A stretch of DNA of 64,000 nucleotides from assembly GCA_964469215.1 (NCBI GenBank), contig CAYXYB010000014.1, positions 1 to 64,000 on the forward strand, written 5' to 3'. Both the position numbers and the translations under genes were made by a program. Positions 53,174 to 62,140 of the stretch are shown here, one piece after another; the first letter of the stretch is position 1; the number at the start of each line of letters is the position of its first letter. The DNA is from SKPS01 sp964469215 (lineage in GTDB: Bacteria; Bacteroidota; Bacteroidia; Bacteroidales; SKPS01). Under the pieces are notes generated by a model that was not told where the DNA came from, did no database searches, and worked only from the letters and a program-made list of their open reading frames with translations.

Positions 53174-53203
53174 GGTTTATATGTTGTTCAGGTTAATTTA
53201 TTG

Positions 53204-53211
53204 CAAAGCTA
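53204..53211 (-). promoter_or_regulatory. -7 box of the PCMD-like gene
   Basis: On the minus strand TAGCTTTG matches TAnnTTTG exactly. It lies 30 bp upstream of the start codon. Confidence 0.55.
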
Positions 53212-53439
53212 ATAGTTTTTATGGTAATCTGCTTTCGAAAAGATGCATTTTTATGAATAACCCTTTAGAATGACTGCAAATCCCTTTAAATTATACTTTT
53301 TAAAATAAAATTCGAAAACCAACGCAACCTATAATAACGATAAATCATCATGCAAATGTAATTCCATTAGTTATTTCACCTATAGTATCCCGAATAAGCA
53401 GGAAGATACAGGGGATATTTTTAATGGAAAATTAATTTT

Positions 53440-53447
53440 TACTTTTG
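53440..53447 (+). promoter_or_regulatory. -7 box of rpe
   Basis: TACTTTTG matches TAnnTTTG exactly. It ends 23 bp before the rpe start codon. Confidence 0.6.
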
Positions 53448-53470
53448 CAAACCAAAGTTTCAGACCTGTT

Positions 53471-54157
53471 ATGCAAGATAGAATTCACCCGGTGTTGATC
53501 GCTCCTTCTATATTATCGGCAGATTTCCTGAATCTGGGACATGAGATAGAGATGCTGAACAGAAGTAATGCTGATTGGATACATGTGGATATTATGGACG
53601 GAAATTTTGTTCCAAACATATCGTTCGGAATGCCGCTTCTGGAAGCTATCGGAAAAATCGCAAAAAAACCACTCGACGTTCATCTCATGATCACACGTCC
53701 TGAAAAATTCCTGCAAAGGTTTAAGGAGCTTGGAGCTGATAATATCAGTGTTCATTATGAAGGCTCGTTTCACCTTCACAATACGGTGATGAAAATCAAA
53801 GAGCTTGAAATGAAAGCGGGAGTGGTTCTGAACCCCCACACACCGGTACATGTTCTTGATGCCATTCTGCCATACGCCGATTATATTTTACTGATGTCTG
53901 TAAATCCCGGTTTTGGAGGGCAGCAGTTTATTCCCGGGTCTGTTGACAAGGTGAGGGAGCTGCGGCGCCTGATAGACCAACAGCAACTGAAGACCATGAT
54001 CCAGGTAGACGGTGGAATAAATACCGATAATTCTGCAATGCTGGTCGAAGCCGGTGCAGATATCCTTGTGGCAGGCAGTGCTGTTTTCAACGGAACCGAC
54101 CCTGTGATTGTCATCAACAGGATGAAAGGGCTGCCAGATAACTTTACCAGGTCATAG
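53471..54157 (+). CDS. rpe: Ribulose-phosphate 3-epimerase
   Basis: The 228-aa TIM-barrel enzyme interconverts D-ribulose-5-phosphate and D-xylulose-5-phosphate. Its motifs are SILSADFLNLG, WIHVDIMDGNFVPNISFG with the two active-site metal ligands, LDVHLMI, MSVNPGFGGQ, and VDGGINTDN. Xylulose-5-phosphate feeds transketolase, whose two subunits are coded 30 kb away in this window. The protein is of normal length and complete. It converges with purC across a 117-bp gap. Confidence 0.97.
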   Translation: MQDRIHPVLIAPSILSADFLNLGHEIEMLNRSNADWIHVDIMDGNFVPNISFGMPLLEAIGKIAKKPLDVHLMITRPEKFLQRFKELGADNISVHYEGSFHLHNTVMKIKELEMKAGVVLNPHTPVHVLDAILPYADYILLMSVNPGFGGQQFIPGSVDKVRELRRLIDQQQLKTMIQVDGGINTDNSAMLVEAGADILVAGSAVFNGTDPVIVINRMKGLPDNFTRS

Positions 54158-54172
54158 CATCAATAACAGGTT

Positions 54173-54204
54173 ATCAAGCTCTTGCAATTAGCTGTATGCT
54201 TGAT
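54173..54204 (+). terminator. Possible weak hairpin terminator after rpe
   Basis: ATCAAGC and GCTTGAT form a 7-bp stem separated by an 18-bp loop, with a T-rich run about 10 bp further on. The long loop makes it a weak candidate. Confidence 0.3.
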
Positions 54205-54274
54205 TTATAAGATGATTTTTTATTCAATTCCATTAAATCAACCTTTCAACTAAGCCTTGCGAAAATCATGGTTT

Positions 54275-55225
54275 TTACCTGTAATATGCTTTCAGGAAAC
54301 CGTTTATACTATTCTCCACTCTCGCATGGACATCATCCAGTTCAAAACGGTTAAAAACTTCACCTGTAATTCCTTCATATAATTCAATATATCTTTCGGA
54401 TACACTTTTAACGAAAGCCTGATGCATTACGGGTATCTGCTGCCCCTCCTGCCCCTGAAAGCCTTGTTCCATAAGCCACTCACGAACGAACTCCTTTGAC
54501 AGCTGCTTCTGTGGCTCACCTTTATCCTGTCGATCCTTATATCCCTCTGAGTAAAAATAACGTGAAGAATCGGGCGTATGAAGTTCGTCAATAAGTACAA
54601 TCCGGTCATTTACTTTGCCAAACTCATATTTGGTATCGACCAGGATCAGGCCCCTGGCTGCTGCCATCTTCGTCCCCTTCTCAAAAAGCTTCCTGGAATA
54701 ATCCTCGAGCATGACATAATCCTGTTCGCTGACCAGCCCCTTTCTGATGATCTCTTCCCTGCTAATATCCTCATCATGACCCACCACAGCTTTTGTTGTT
54801 GGAGTTATCAAAGGCTCCGGGAAGCGGTCATTCTCCTTCATCCCCTCTGGCATCGGAACACCACAGATATTTCTTTTTCCCGATTTGTATTCCCTCCATG
54901 CATGGCCCGAAAGGTAGCCCCTTATCACCATCTCGACCTTAAAAGGCTCGGCATATTTTCCGATGGTAACCATTGGGTCAGGTGTTGCAATCTTCCAGTT
55001 CGGCACAATATCCTGTGTTGCATCCAGAAACCTCGCAGCAATCTGATTAAGAACAGCTCCCTTGTAAGGGATGCCAACGGGCAGAACTACATCAAATGCA
55101 GAAATCCTGTCAGTAGTCACCATTACAAGTAACTCATTGTTAATGGTATACACATCCCGCACTTTGCCATAATAAACTCCTGTCAAACCGGGAAAATCAA
55201 ATTTTGTTTCAACAATCGCATTCAT
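54275..55225 (-). CDS. purC: Phosphoribosylaminoimidazole-succinocarboxamide synthase
   Basis: The 316-aa enzyme joins CAIR and aspartate with ATP to give SAICAR, which PurB then splits. Typical motifs are YYGKVRDVY at the N-terminus, VVTTDRISAFDVVLPVGIPYKG (split), VIRGYLSGHAWREYKSG, TTKAVVGHDED and LILVDTKYEFG. It is the longer (about 300 aa) form rather than the 240-aa E. coli type. It follows phoH by 39 bp on the same strand, suggesting joint transcription. No fusion to purE is seen. Confidence 0.95.
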   Translation of the reverse strand: MNAIVETKFDFPGLTGVYYGKVRDVYTINNELLVMVTTDRISAFDVVLPVGIPYKGAVLNQIAARFLDATQDIVPNWKIATPDPMVTIGKYAEPFKVEMVIRGYLSGHAWREYKSGKRNICGVPMPEGMKENDRFPEPLITPTTKAVVGHDEDISREEIIRKGLVSEQDYVMLEDYSRKLFEKGTKMAAARGLILVDTKYEFGKVNDRIVLIDELHTPDSSRYFYSEGYKDRQDKGEPQKQLSKEFVREWLMEQGFQGQEGQQIPVMHQAFVKSVSERYIELYEGITGEVFNRFELDDVHARVENSINGFLKAYYR

Positions 55226-55264
55226 TAATTTTATAATTGTTAATTGTTAATTGAAGTTGATCCG

Positions 55265-56236
55265 TTATTTCGTGTTTTCATCTCCATTATTGTTGCTTAC
55301 ATCCTGATAAGCTTTTATCACTCTGGTTACCAACTCGTGCCTGACAATATCCCTTTCGTCAAGAAAAACAAAGTCGATCCCCTTTATATCTTTCAGTATC
55401 CTTGTTGCATGAATAAGACCCGATTGCTGATGTCTGGGCAGATCAATCTGTGTTATATCACCGGTAATAACAAATTTGGCTGATTTACCCATTCGTGTAA
55501 GGAACATTTTAAGTTGCAGGGGCGTTGCATTCTGTGCTTCATCGAGAATAGCGAAAGCATGGTCAAGAGTTCGCCCTCTCATAAAGGCCAGGGGAGCTAT
55601 CTCAATTGTCCCGTCTTCTAAATAACTGTGAAGCTTCTGGTGAGGCAGCATATCTCTGAGTGCATCATATAGTGGCTGGAGATAAGGATCAAGCTTATCG
55701 CGCAGATCTCCCGGAAGGAATCCGAGGTTCTCACCGGCTTCAACGGCAGGCCTGGCAAGAATTATCCTTTTTACCTCACGCTGACGCAATGCCTTCACAG
55801 CTAAAGCCACTGCAGTATAAGTTTTACCCGTACCTGCAGGTCCAATGGCAAAAAGCATATCGTGCCTGCCGCAGCTCTTAACCATCTTACGCTGGTTTAT
55901 GGTAAGGGCCTTTATCACTTTTCCGGCTCTGCCATAAACCAGTACATCTTTTTCCGGTGACTGATAAGGAGACTCTCCGGATGTATTGTCGTGGAAAAAT
56001 TCATGTACCTGCTTTCTGCTCAGTTCACCATGCATTTCATAATGTCGACAAAGGAAATCCATCATCCCTGCGAAACGCGCAATATCATCGTCACTACCAA
56101 GAATTTTTATGATCTCCCCTCTGGCAATAATTTTCAGCTTTGGAAAATAATCCCTTATCAAATCCATATTCTCATCCTCCGGCCCATAAAACTCAACCGG
56201 CGTCAGATTTTCGATAACAAAGCTCCTCTCTCCCAT
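55265..56236 (-). CDS. PhoH family protein (PhoH/PhoL-like ATPase)
   Basis: The 323-aa protein has an N-terminal regulatory-like domain (about 1-100) then the PhoH ATPase core. Motifs are GPAGTGKT (132-139), the RPAVEAGENLGFLPGDL stretch, DEAQNAT (Walker B-like), and VITGDITQIDLP. PhoH-type proteins are NTPases linked to RNA metabolism; a helicase or RNase activity is reported for some, unknown here. It precedes purC (39-bp gap). YbeY and other neighbours usual for PhoL are not in this window. Confidence 0.93.
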   Translation of the reverse strand: MGERSFVIENLTPVEFYGPEDENMDLIRDYFPKLKIIARGEIIKILGSDDDIARFAGMMDFLCRHYEMHGELSRKQVHEFFHDNTSGESPYQSPEKDVLVYGRAGKVIKALTINQRKMVKSCGRHDMLFAIGPAGTGKTYTAVALAVKALRQREVKRIILARPAVEAGENLGFLPGDLRDKLDPYLQPLYDALRDMLPHQKLHSYLEDGTIEIAPLAFMRGRTLDHAFAILDEAQNATPLQLKMFLTRMGKSAKFVITGDITQIDLPRHQQSGLIHATRILKDIKGIDFVFLDERDIVRHELVTRVIKAYQDVSNNNGDENTK

Positions 56237-56385
56237 GAATCAAGTATATTGTCCCTTTAATAATATATATGTGTTTAACCTGCCTTTGAATCCCGGATTC
56301 TATGTTTAAACAAACAATCAAAAATCATTTTTGACGGTCAGGAATCAAAAATAAACAAAAAAATGCCGCTGACAGGTTTTATTGT

Positions 56386-56393
56386 TAATTTTG
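56386..56393 (+). promoter_or_regulatory. -7 box of the SAM hydrolase (DUF62) gene
   Basis: TAATTTTG matches TAnnTTTG exactly and ends 24 bp before the start codon. Confidence 0.6.
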
Positions 56394-56417
56394 GAGCAAT
56401 AATATGAAGCATAATAT

Positions 56418-57200
56418 ATGGCCATCATAACACTTACCTCAGACTGGGGTTTCAAAGATCATTACATCGCATCAGTCAAAGGGAAAATACTGAGTTTATT
56501 GCCTGATGTTACCATAGTAGACATAAGCCATTCCATTGAGTTATACAATAACGACCATGCTGCATTTGTGATAAGAAATGCATTCATTTCATTTCCGGAA
56601 GGAACTGTACATATAATCGGAGTAAACTCAATTGCAGGAATTAAAACTCCACACACTGTTTTAAAGCACAAAGGGCATTACTTTATTGGAGCCGACAATG
56701 GGATACTTGCGCTTATCTGCGAGAATGAGCCTGTTGAAATCATAGAAATAGATGTCAGATCAGACTCAAACTATTTCACATTTCCATCGCGTGATGTATT
56801 TCCGAAGGTAGCTGCCGCACTAATTTCAGGCACTCCGATGAGTGAACTTGGATCTCCGAAAAGTGAACTCAACGGAATGTTTCAGTTTGCGCCAATCGTT
56901 ACTGACGACCGTATCACCGGAAAGATAATCCATTTCGACAATTACAGCAACGCCATAACCAATATCCATGAATCGCTGTTCAAGTCATTTGTCAGAGGCG
57001 GCAAATATGAAATTAGCCTTAAATCCCATCCTGAAGGGATAAAAAAAGTCAGTAACTCCTACGATGATGTTGATGAAGGTGAAAAGCTGGCACTCTTCAG
57101 CACAACCGGTTATTTACAGATAGCCATTAACCGCGGAACCGGAATGGAATTGCTGGGCCTGCGCCACGATGACAGGGTTATGGTAACAAGGATAGATTAA
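56418..57200 (+). CDS. SAM hydroxide adenosyltransferase (DUF62)
   Basis: A 260-aa member of the SAM hydroxide adenosyltransferase/fluorinase superfamily. Motifs are TLTSDWGFKDHYIASVKGKIL with the usual Asp and the two-domain layout, DISHSIELYNN, FIGADNGILALI, and IHFDNYSNAITNI near the C-terminal half. It hydrolyses SAM to adenosine and methionine. It lacks fluorinase-specific extra loops as far as I can see; the chlorinase/fluorinase versus hydroxide type cannot be settled from key residues by eye. It lies just upstream of gldF, with a separate promoter for each, in a common Bacteroidota order. Confidence 0.88.
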   Translation: MAIITLTSDWGFKDHYIASVKGKILSLLPDVTIVDISHSIELYNNDHAAFVIRNAFISFPEGTVHIIGVNSIAGIKTPHTVLKHKGHYFIGADNGILALICENEPVEIIEIDVRSDSNYFTFPSRDVFPKVAAALISGTPMSELGSPKSELNGMFQFAPIVTDDRITGKIIHFDNYSNAITNIHESLFKSFVRGGKYEISLKSHPEGIKKVSNSYDDVDEGEKLALFSTTGYLQIAINRGTGMELLGLRHDDRVMVTRID

Positions 57201-57206
57201 TTATAT

Positions 57207-57214
57207 TATTTTTG
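57207..57214 (+). promoter_or_regulatory. -7 box of gldF
   Basis: TATTTTTG matches TAnnTTTG exactly and ends 40 bp before the gldF start codon. Confidence 0.55.
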
Positions 57215-57254
57215 CCCAGGCTTTCATAAATTTTAACAATAACGGCACAGGCCA

Positions 57255-57986
57255 ATGATAACACTTTTAAAAAAAGAAATTAGTGTTTTTCTTAGTTCCC
57301 TTATCGGTTATATTGTAATTGCAGTTTTTTTGTTGATAAACGGATTGTTTATCTGGATATTCCCAATGGAGTTCAATGTATTGCTGTATGGATTCTCATC
57401 ACTTGACGGTTTGTTTATCCTGGCCCCTTTTGTTTTTCTTTTCCTGATACCTGCTGTCACAATGAGGCTTTTTGCAGATGAGCGGCGAAGTGGCACTATG
57501 GAACTTCTGCTAACCAAACCCGTAAGTGATTTTCAGATAATAATATCGAAGTATTGTGCCGGTTTAATACTTGTGGTTGGGTCTATTCTTCCTACCATTA
57601 TCTATGTTGTTACAATATGGCAGCTTGGACTGGAGCCCGGTAACCTCGACAAAGGGGGAACACTGGGATCATATCTGGGACTGATATTCCTTGCCGCTGC
57701 ATTTACCTCTGCAGGACTTTTTTCATCCTCCCTGACCGATAATCAGATTGTAGCATTCATAATCTCAGTATTCCTTTGCGGGTTCAGTTATATAGGATTT
57801 GAGTCTATCCACAATCTGGAACTAATGGGCAATTTCGACCTGTTAATCAAATCACTGGGTATAAATGCTCACTATGTTTCGATGAGCCGGGGTGTCATTG
57901 ACACCAGGGATGTTGTTTATTTTCTTAGCTTTATTGCACTTTTCATGTTATTGACCAAGATATCACTTCACCGTAGAAAGTGGTAA
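57255..57986 (+). CDS. gldF: GldF: gliding-associated ABC transporter permease
   Basis: The 243-aa protein is an ABC-2 type permease with six hydrophobic helices. It begins ITLLKKEISVFLSSLIGYIVIAVF and keeps FADERRSGTMELLLTKPVSD, typical of GldF. With GldG and a GldA ATPase it forms an ABC transporter needed for gliding in Flavobacterium; no gldA is adjacent here. In non-gliding Bacteroidales such genes also occur, so motility is not implied. GldG follows, with a 23-bp gap from the chosen start. Confidence 0.92.
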   Translation: MITLLKKEISVFLSSLIGYIVIAVFLLINGLFIWIFPMEFNVLLYGFSSLDGLFILAPFVFLFLIPAVTMRLFADERRSGTMELLLTKPVSDFQIIISKYCAGLILVVGSILPTIIYVVTIWQLGLEPGNLDKGGTLGSYLGLIFLAAAFTSAGLFSSSLTDNQIVAFIISVFLCGFSYIGFESIHNLELMGNFDLLIKSLGINAHYVSMSRGVIDTRDVVYFLSFIALFMLLTKISLHRRKW

Positions 57987-58009
57987 CATTCAAGCATCAA
58001 AACGTAATT

Positions 58010-59755
58010 ATGATACGCAAAATATCATCGCCTAAAATCCAGAATCTGCTGCAACTGTCTTTGCTGTTTGCTATAATCATTGTTGTAAATATTGTTTCAT
58101 CAATATTTTTCACCCGTTTCGACCTCACCAGTGACAAGAGGTACACAATATCGGATGCTACCCGGGACCTTATAAAGAATATTGACGAGCCCATGTTGTT
58201 CAAGGTATATCTTGAGGGGGATATGCCATCAGACTATAAGCGTTTGCGAAACGAGACAAGGGAGATGCTTATAGAATTCAATGCATATAACAGGGATATT
58301 TTATTCGATTTTATTGATCCCAATGCACCTTCCGATAGATCGTCAAAGATTGCACTTCAGGAGCAACTTTACAACAAAGGGTTAATTCCCCGCCAGATCA
58401 CCGATATGTCGCAGGGAAAAGTGTCGACTCAGGCTGTTTTTCCCGGAGCCATTGTATCATACCGTGGTCAGGAGTTTCCGATGGCAATTTTCAAAACACA
58501 GCTTGGTAAGTCTGAAGAGCAGATGATCAACAACTCCATACAACAGCTCGAATATACTTTTGCAAGCACCATCAAGGTTCTTACAACCAATAATAAACCA
58601 AAGGTTGCCTTCACCAATGGTCATGGTGAACTTACCGAGCAGCAGACCTTTGGTGCAATGAATGCATTGTCGCCTTTCTACAAGGTAAGCAGGACTGAAC
58701 TTAACGAGCGTGGCAGTGCACTTTTCACCCTAAAACCGGGCGATTCTGCAGCGCTGGTTCCGAATTACGATGCATTGATAATTGCAAAACCAGATTCAAC
58801 ATTTTCGAAGATGGATGCATTCCTGGTAGACCAGTTCATAATGCAGGGAGGAAAGGTGTTATGGTTTATCGATCCTGTGTTCGCAAGCCTGGATTCTCTG
58901 CAGGATACAGGTGCAACCCTTGGGCTAAGGCTCAATCTGGGAATTGAACAACAACTATTCAATTACGGTGTTAGATTGAATGCCAACCTGATTAAAGACC
59001 TGAACTGCCTTCCTCTTCCGATGAATGTCCAACCTGCGGGTGCCAGACCGGAATTCAGGCCGTTTCCATGGTTTTTCTCTCCAATAATATCATCAAATGC
59101 GAACCATCCGATTGTAAAAAACCTCAATGAGATTAAAACTGAATTTATTAGCAGCCTTGATACAGTTGAAGTTCCCGGAATTAAGAAAACCATACTTCTC
59201 ACTACCTCAAAATACAGCAGAACGGAAAACAGCCCTGTTCCCATCAACCTGAAGCTCATGCTTGAAAGACAAAACCCGCAACTTTACAATGAACCATATC
59301 TGCCTGTTGCAGTACTGCTAGAAGGTGTGTTCCCTTCATTCTGGGAGGCACTCCCAAAACCGGGGCAGGAAGCCGGACTCGAAAAACTGGACCGAAGTGT
59401 TCCCAATAAAATGCTGGTGGTTTCAGACGGAGACATTATCAAAAACCAGTTTCAGCCCGATCAGTCAGGTGCCATAAGAGCTTTGCCCCTGGGGTATGAC
59501 AGGTTCACTCAAACCACATTCGGAAACCAGGATTTCCTGCTAAACGCACTTAACTATATGCTTGATGATTCCAGATTACTTGAAGCCCGCACCAAGGAAT
59601 TCAGAATACGAAGACTGGATCCCAAAAAGCTTGAAAACACCTCATTAATATTGAGGTGGCAGATAATTAATGTTGCTGCTCCCATCTTTCTGGTTATCCT
59701 CACAGGACTCCTGATAATCTATCTGAGGAAACGTCGTTATGCGAAGAGTGAATAA
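58010..59755 (+). CDS. gldG: GldG: gliding-associated transporter subunit
   Basis: I start at ATG 58010 (MIRKISSPKIQNL), not a GTG at 57980 that overlaps gldF; this gives 581 aa. It has one N-terminal helix (about 15-37), then a large periplasmic-type domain beginning RFDLTSDKRYTISD, with the conserved IDEPMLFKVYLEGDMPSDYK, SYRGQEFPM and VAFTNGHGELTEQQTF. A C-terminal helix (about 555-577) is near the end. This two-helix form is the GldG/ABC-type uncharacterised transport family. It acts with GldF. The next gene, a DUF4340 protein, follows after a 20-bp spacer of near-identical AATAGTGAAT pieces. Confidence 0.93.
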   Translation: MIRKISSPKIQNLLQLSLLFAIIIVVNIVSSIFFTRFDLTSDKRYTISDATRDLIKNIDEPMLFKVYLEGDMPSDYKRLRNETREMLIEFNAYNRDILFDFIDPNAPSDRSSKIALQEQLYNKGLIPRQITDMSQGKVSTQAVFPGAIVSYRGQEFPMAIFKTQLGKSEEQMINNSIQQLEYTFASTIKVLTTNNKPKVAFTNGHGELTEQQTFGAMNALSPFYKVSRTELNERGSALFTLKPGDSAALVPNYDALIIAKPDSTFSKMDAFLVDQFIMQGGKVLWFIDPVFASLDSLQDTGATLGLRLNLGIEQQLFNYGVRLNANLIKDLNCLPLPMNVQPAGARPEFRPFPWFFSPIISSNANHPIVKNLNEIKTEFISSLDTVEVPGIKKTILLTTSKYSRTENSPVPINLKLMLERQNPQLYNEPYLPVAVLLEGVFPSFWEALPKPGQEAGLEKLDRSVPNKMLVVSDGDIIKNQFQPDQSGAIRALPLGYDRFTQTTFGNQDFLLNALNYMLDDSRLLEARTKEFRIRRLDPKKLENTSLILRWQIINVAAPIFLVILTGLLIIYLRKRRYAKSE

Positions 59756-59775
59756 TGAATAGTGAATAGTTGAAA

Positions 59776-60873
59776 ATGAATAGAAGAAAGAAGCAAACCC
59801 TTTTATTGGTTGTAGTGTTGGCATTACTGCTGGCAGTTGTTCTTGTTGGTCAGCGTAGTAGCTGGCGCAGTGGAAAAGCATTTTCTGAATTTGCTGTATC
59901 AGATACTGCCAGCATCACAAAACTTATTCTTACAGATCGCGATAAGAACGAAGTAATTCTTGAAAGAGTAAGCTCATCCGAATGGAGGCTTAACAAGAAA
60001 CACGAAGCCAATATTGTGGTGATTGAATCCCTGCTTAGAACTCTGTACAATATAGAAGTTAAAGGCCTGGTTCCCAGATCGGCTCACAATAATGTGATTT
60101 CTGATATGGCTGCAAAAAACACACGGATAGCAATATACCAAAGAGTTCCACGCATAAAGCTTGGAAAGCTCAAGCTCTTTTTCAGAGTTAAAATGACTAA
60201 AAGCTATTTCGTCGGAGGGCCAACTCAGGATCACATGGGCACCTTTATGATGCTGGAAGGGAGCAATAAAGCATTCATAACATTTGTCCCGGGACAAAAC
60301 GCATTCCTGTCACTTCGGTACTCAACACGTGAAAGCGACTGGCGCGACCACACCATAATTGCTCTTACAATTCAGCAAATCAGATCAATAGAAGTCAATA
60401 TACCGGCCAGAACTGATGAATCCTACAGAATAGTCAAAACAGGAGAAAGAACCTTTGAGGTGTTTCAGAATGATGATAATCAAGTTACAATCCCACTCGA
60501 CACATTAAGAATACTCGACTTTCTGGCATCATTCAGAAACCTCAAATACGAAGCCCTGATAAATGACATGGAGCCAGATCAACGAGACAGTATCATTAAT
60601 TCTGTTCCTATGCAGACAATTACAATCACTGCTATCGACGGAGGAGTTTATAACATTATCACCTACCGGAGAAAATCACCATACGAATATGATGAAGTTA
60701 CACAAAAGGATCTCAAATGGGATAGGGATCGTCTTTATGCTTTGATTAACGACGGCAAAGATTTGACTCTGTGTCAATTCTATGCTTTTGATGATATTTT
60801 GAAACCTTTTAAATGGTTCAGAGCCGACTACACTCCAACAGAACCTTTCTACTTTTCTGACAACTTATTATAA
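59776..60873 (+). CDS. DUF4340-type protein, single-pass membrane anchored
   Basis: I start at ATG 59776 (MNRRKKQTLL), preferring it to a TTG two codons upstream; this gives 365 aa. A basic start and one hydrophobic helix (about 8-25) anchor it, with the rest outside the membrane. The ectodomain is beta-rich and includes SEWRLNKKHEANIVVIESLL, typical of DUF4340, and a long beta tail with YFVGGP and RTDE segments. DUF4340 genes regularly follow gldG-like ABC genes, which suggests a partner of GldFG, but the role is unknown. dnaN follows after 94 bp. Confidence 0.85.
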   Translation: MNRRKKQTLLLVVVLALLLAVVLVGQRSSWRSGKAFSEFAVSDTASITKLILTDRDKNEVILERVSSSEWRLNKKHEANIVVIESLLRTLYNIEVKGLVPRSAHNNVISDMAAKNTRIAIYQRVPRIKLGKLKLFFRVKMTKSYFVGGPTQDHMGTFMMLEGSNKAFITFVPGQNAFLSLRYSTRESDWRDHTIIALTIQQIRSIEVNIPARTDESYRIVKTGERTFEVFQNDDNQVTIPLDTLRILDFLASFRNLKYEALINDMEPDQRDSIINSVPMQTITITAIDGGVYNIITYRRKSPYEYDEVTQKDLKWDRDRLYALINDGKDLTLCQFYAFDDILKPFKWFRADYTPTEPFYFSDNLL

Positions 60874-60915
60874 GGGTTTTTAATTTGGGATGTTGGTTTT
60901 ATCATTAAATTCGCA

Positions 60916-60923
60916 TACTTTTA
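60916..60923 (+). promoter_or_regulatory. Possible -7 box of dnaN
   Basis: TACTTTTA differs from TAnnTTTG in the last base and lies 44 bp upstream of dnaN. It supports a separate dnaN transcript, weakly. Confidence 0.4.
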
Positions 60924-60967
60924 CACAGGATAAATAAATAAGTTTAAATATTGTAAACTAATTAGTT

Positions 60968-62092
60968 ATGAAATTCATCATCTCATCTGTTCAACTTCTG
61001 AAAGCGCTGCAATCAATCAGCGGGATAATCCAGACAAATAACACTCTACCTATCCTGGACAATTTCCTTTTTGAACTTGAAGATAAAAAGCTGACGATCA
61101 CAGCGAGTGATCTTGAAACCACCATGACCGTGACTGTTGAACCGGATCTGTCAGAGGATTTCGGAAGTCTGGCTGTTCCCGCGAGGATCCTTATAGATAC
61201 ACTTAAGACATTCTCCAATATACCAATATCATTTACATCCAATTCAGAGACTTATGGTATCATGATCGCAACTGAGGAAGGTAATTTTAAGATCGCAGGC
61301 CAGAATGCAGATGAATTTCCCAAGATGCCTGAGATTGAGAATTCCACGAGCCTTACACTCGAAAGCCTGTTTCTGGGAACTGCAATAAATCATACCCTTC
61401 TGGCAACCGGAAATGATGAATTAAGGCCTGTTATGTCGGGTGTGTTCTGTGAACTTAACGATACCGGTGTAACCTTCGTTGCAACAGATGCCCACAAGCT
61501 GGTCAGATTCCGCAGAAGAAACATTGAAACCGGTGTTGATGCCAGTTTTATTTTGCCCAAGAAGCCGCTGAACCAGCTTAAGCATTTGCTTGCTGAATCT
61601 GATGAACCTGTAAGAATTGAATACAATGAAAAGAACGCATTTTTTGCCTTTCAGAATATCCGGCTCTTCAGCCGTCTCATTGAAGGAAACTACCCCAATT
61701 ACGAAGTGGTAATTCCCAAAGATAACCCCAACAAGCTCATTATTGACAGAGTTCAGATAGTGAATTCCCTGAGGCGTGTGGGAATTTACGCCAACCAGTC
61801 AACCCAGCAGGTAAGGTTTAAGATCTCCGGAAAAGAGCTGGTATTGTCAGCCGAGGATGTTGACTTCGCCAATGAAGCCAAAGAGCGCCTTAACTGCAGT
61901 TATGAAGGTGAAGATATGGAAATTGGCTTCAGTTCAAGGTTTATGTATGAACTGATAAATAATATCACAGATGAGCAGATTCTAATTGAGATGTCATCTC
62001 CCAACAGGGCAGGAATTATAAAACCTGCCAATCCTGTTGACCCCAACGAGGATCTGCTTATGCTGATAATGCCGGTTATGCTTAACTCATAG
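60968..62092 (+). CDS. dnaN: DNA polymerase III subunit beta (sliding clamp)
   Basis: The 374-aa protein has the three-domain clamp pattern. It begins KFIISSVQLLKALQSISGII, has NTLPILDNFLFELEDKKLTI, GLNFVATDAHKL-like (here VTFVATDAHKLVRFRRR), SRLIEGNYPNYEVVIP, and closes LMLIMPVMLNS. It forms the ring that tethers polymerase to DNA and binds partners through the hydrophobic cleft. Unlike in many bacteria, it is not next to dnaA. Length and start are as usual. It converges with the ABC-F gene on the other strand. Confidence 0.98.
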   Translation: MKFIISSVQLLKALQSISGIIQTNNTLPILDNFLFELEDKKLTITASDLETTMTVTVEPDLSEDFGSLAVPARILIDTLKTFSNIPISFTSNSETYGIMIATEEGNFKIAGQNADEFPKMPEIENSTSLTLESLFLGTAINHTLLATGNDELRPVMSGVFCELNDTGVTFVATDAHKLVRFRRRNIETGVDASFILPKKPLNQLKHLLAESDEPVRIEYNEKNAFFAFQNIRLFSRLIEGNYPNYEVVIPKDNPNKLIIDRVQIVNSLRRVGIYANQSTQQVRFKISGKELVLSAEDVDFANEAKERLNCSYEGEDMEIGFSSRFMYELINNITDEQILIEMSSPNRAGIIKPANPVDPNEDLLMLIMPVMLNS

Positions 62093-62140
62093 CTGGCATC
62101 TCTCTCACTTAAATTGTTAAGTTATCCCCACTTTCCTTAT

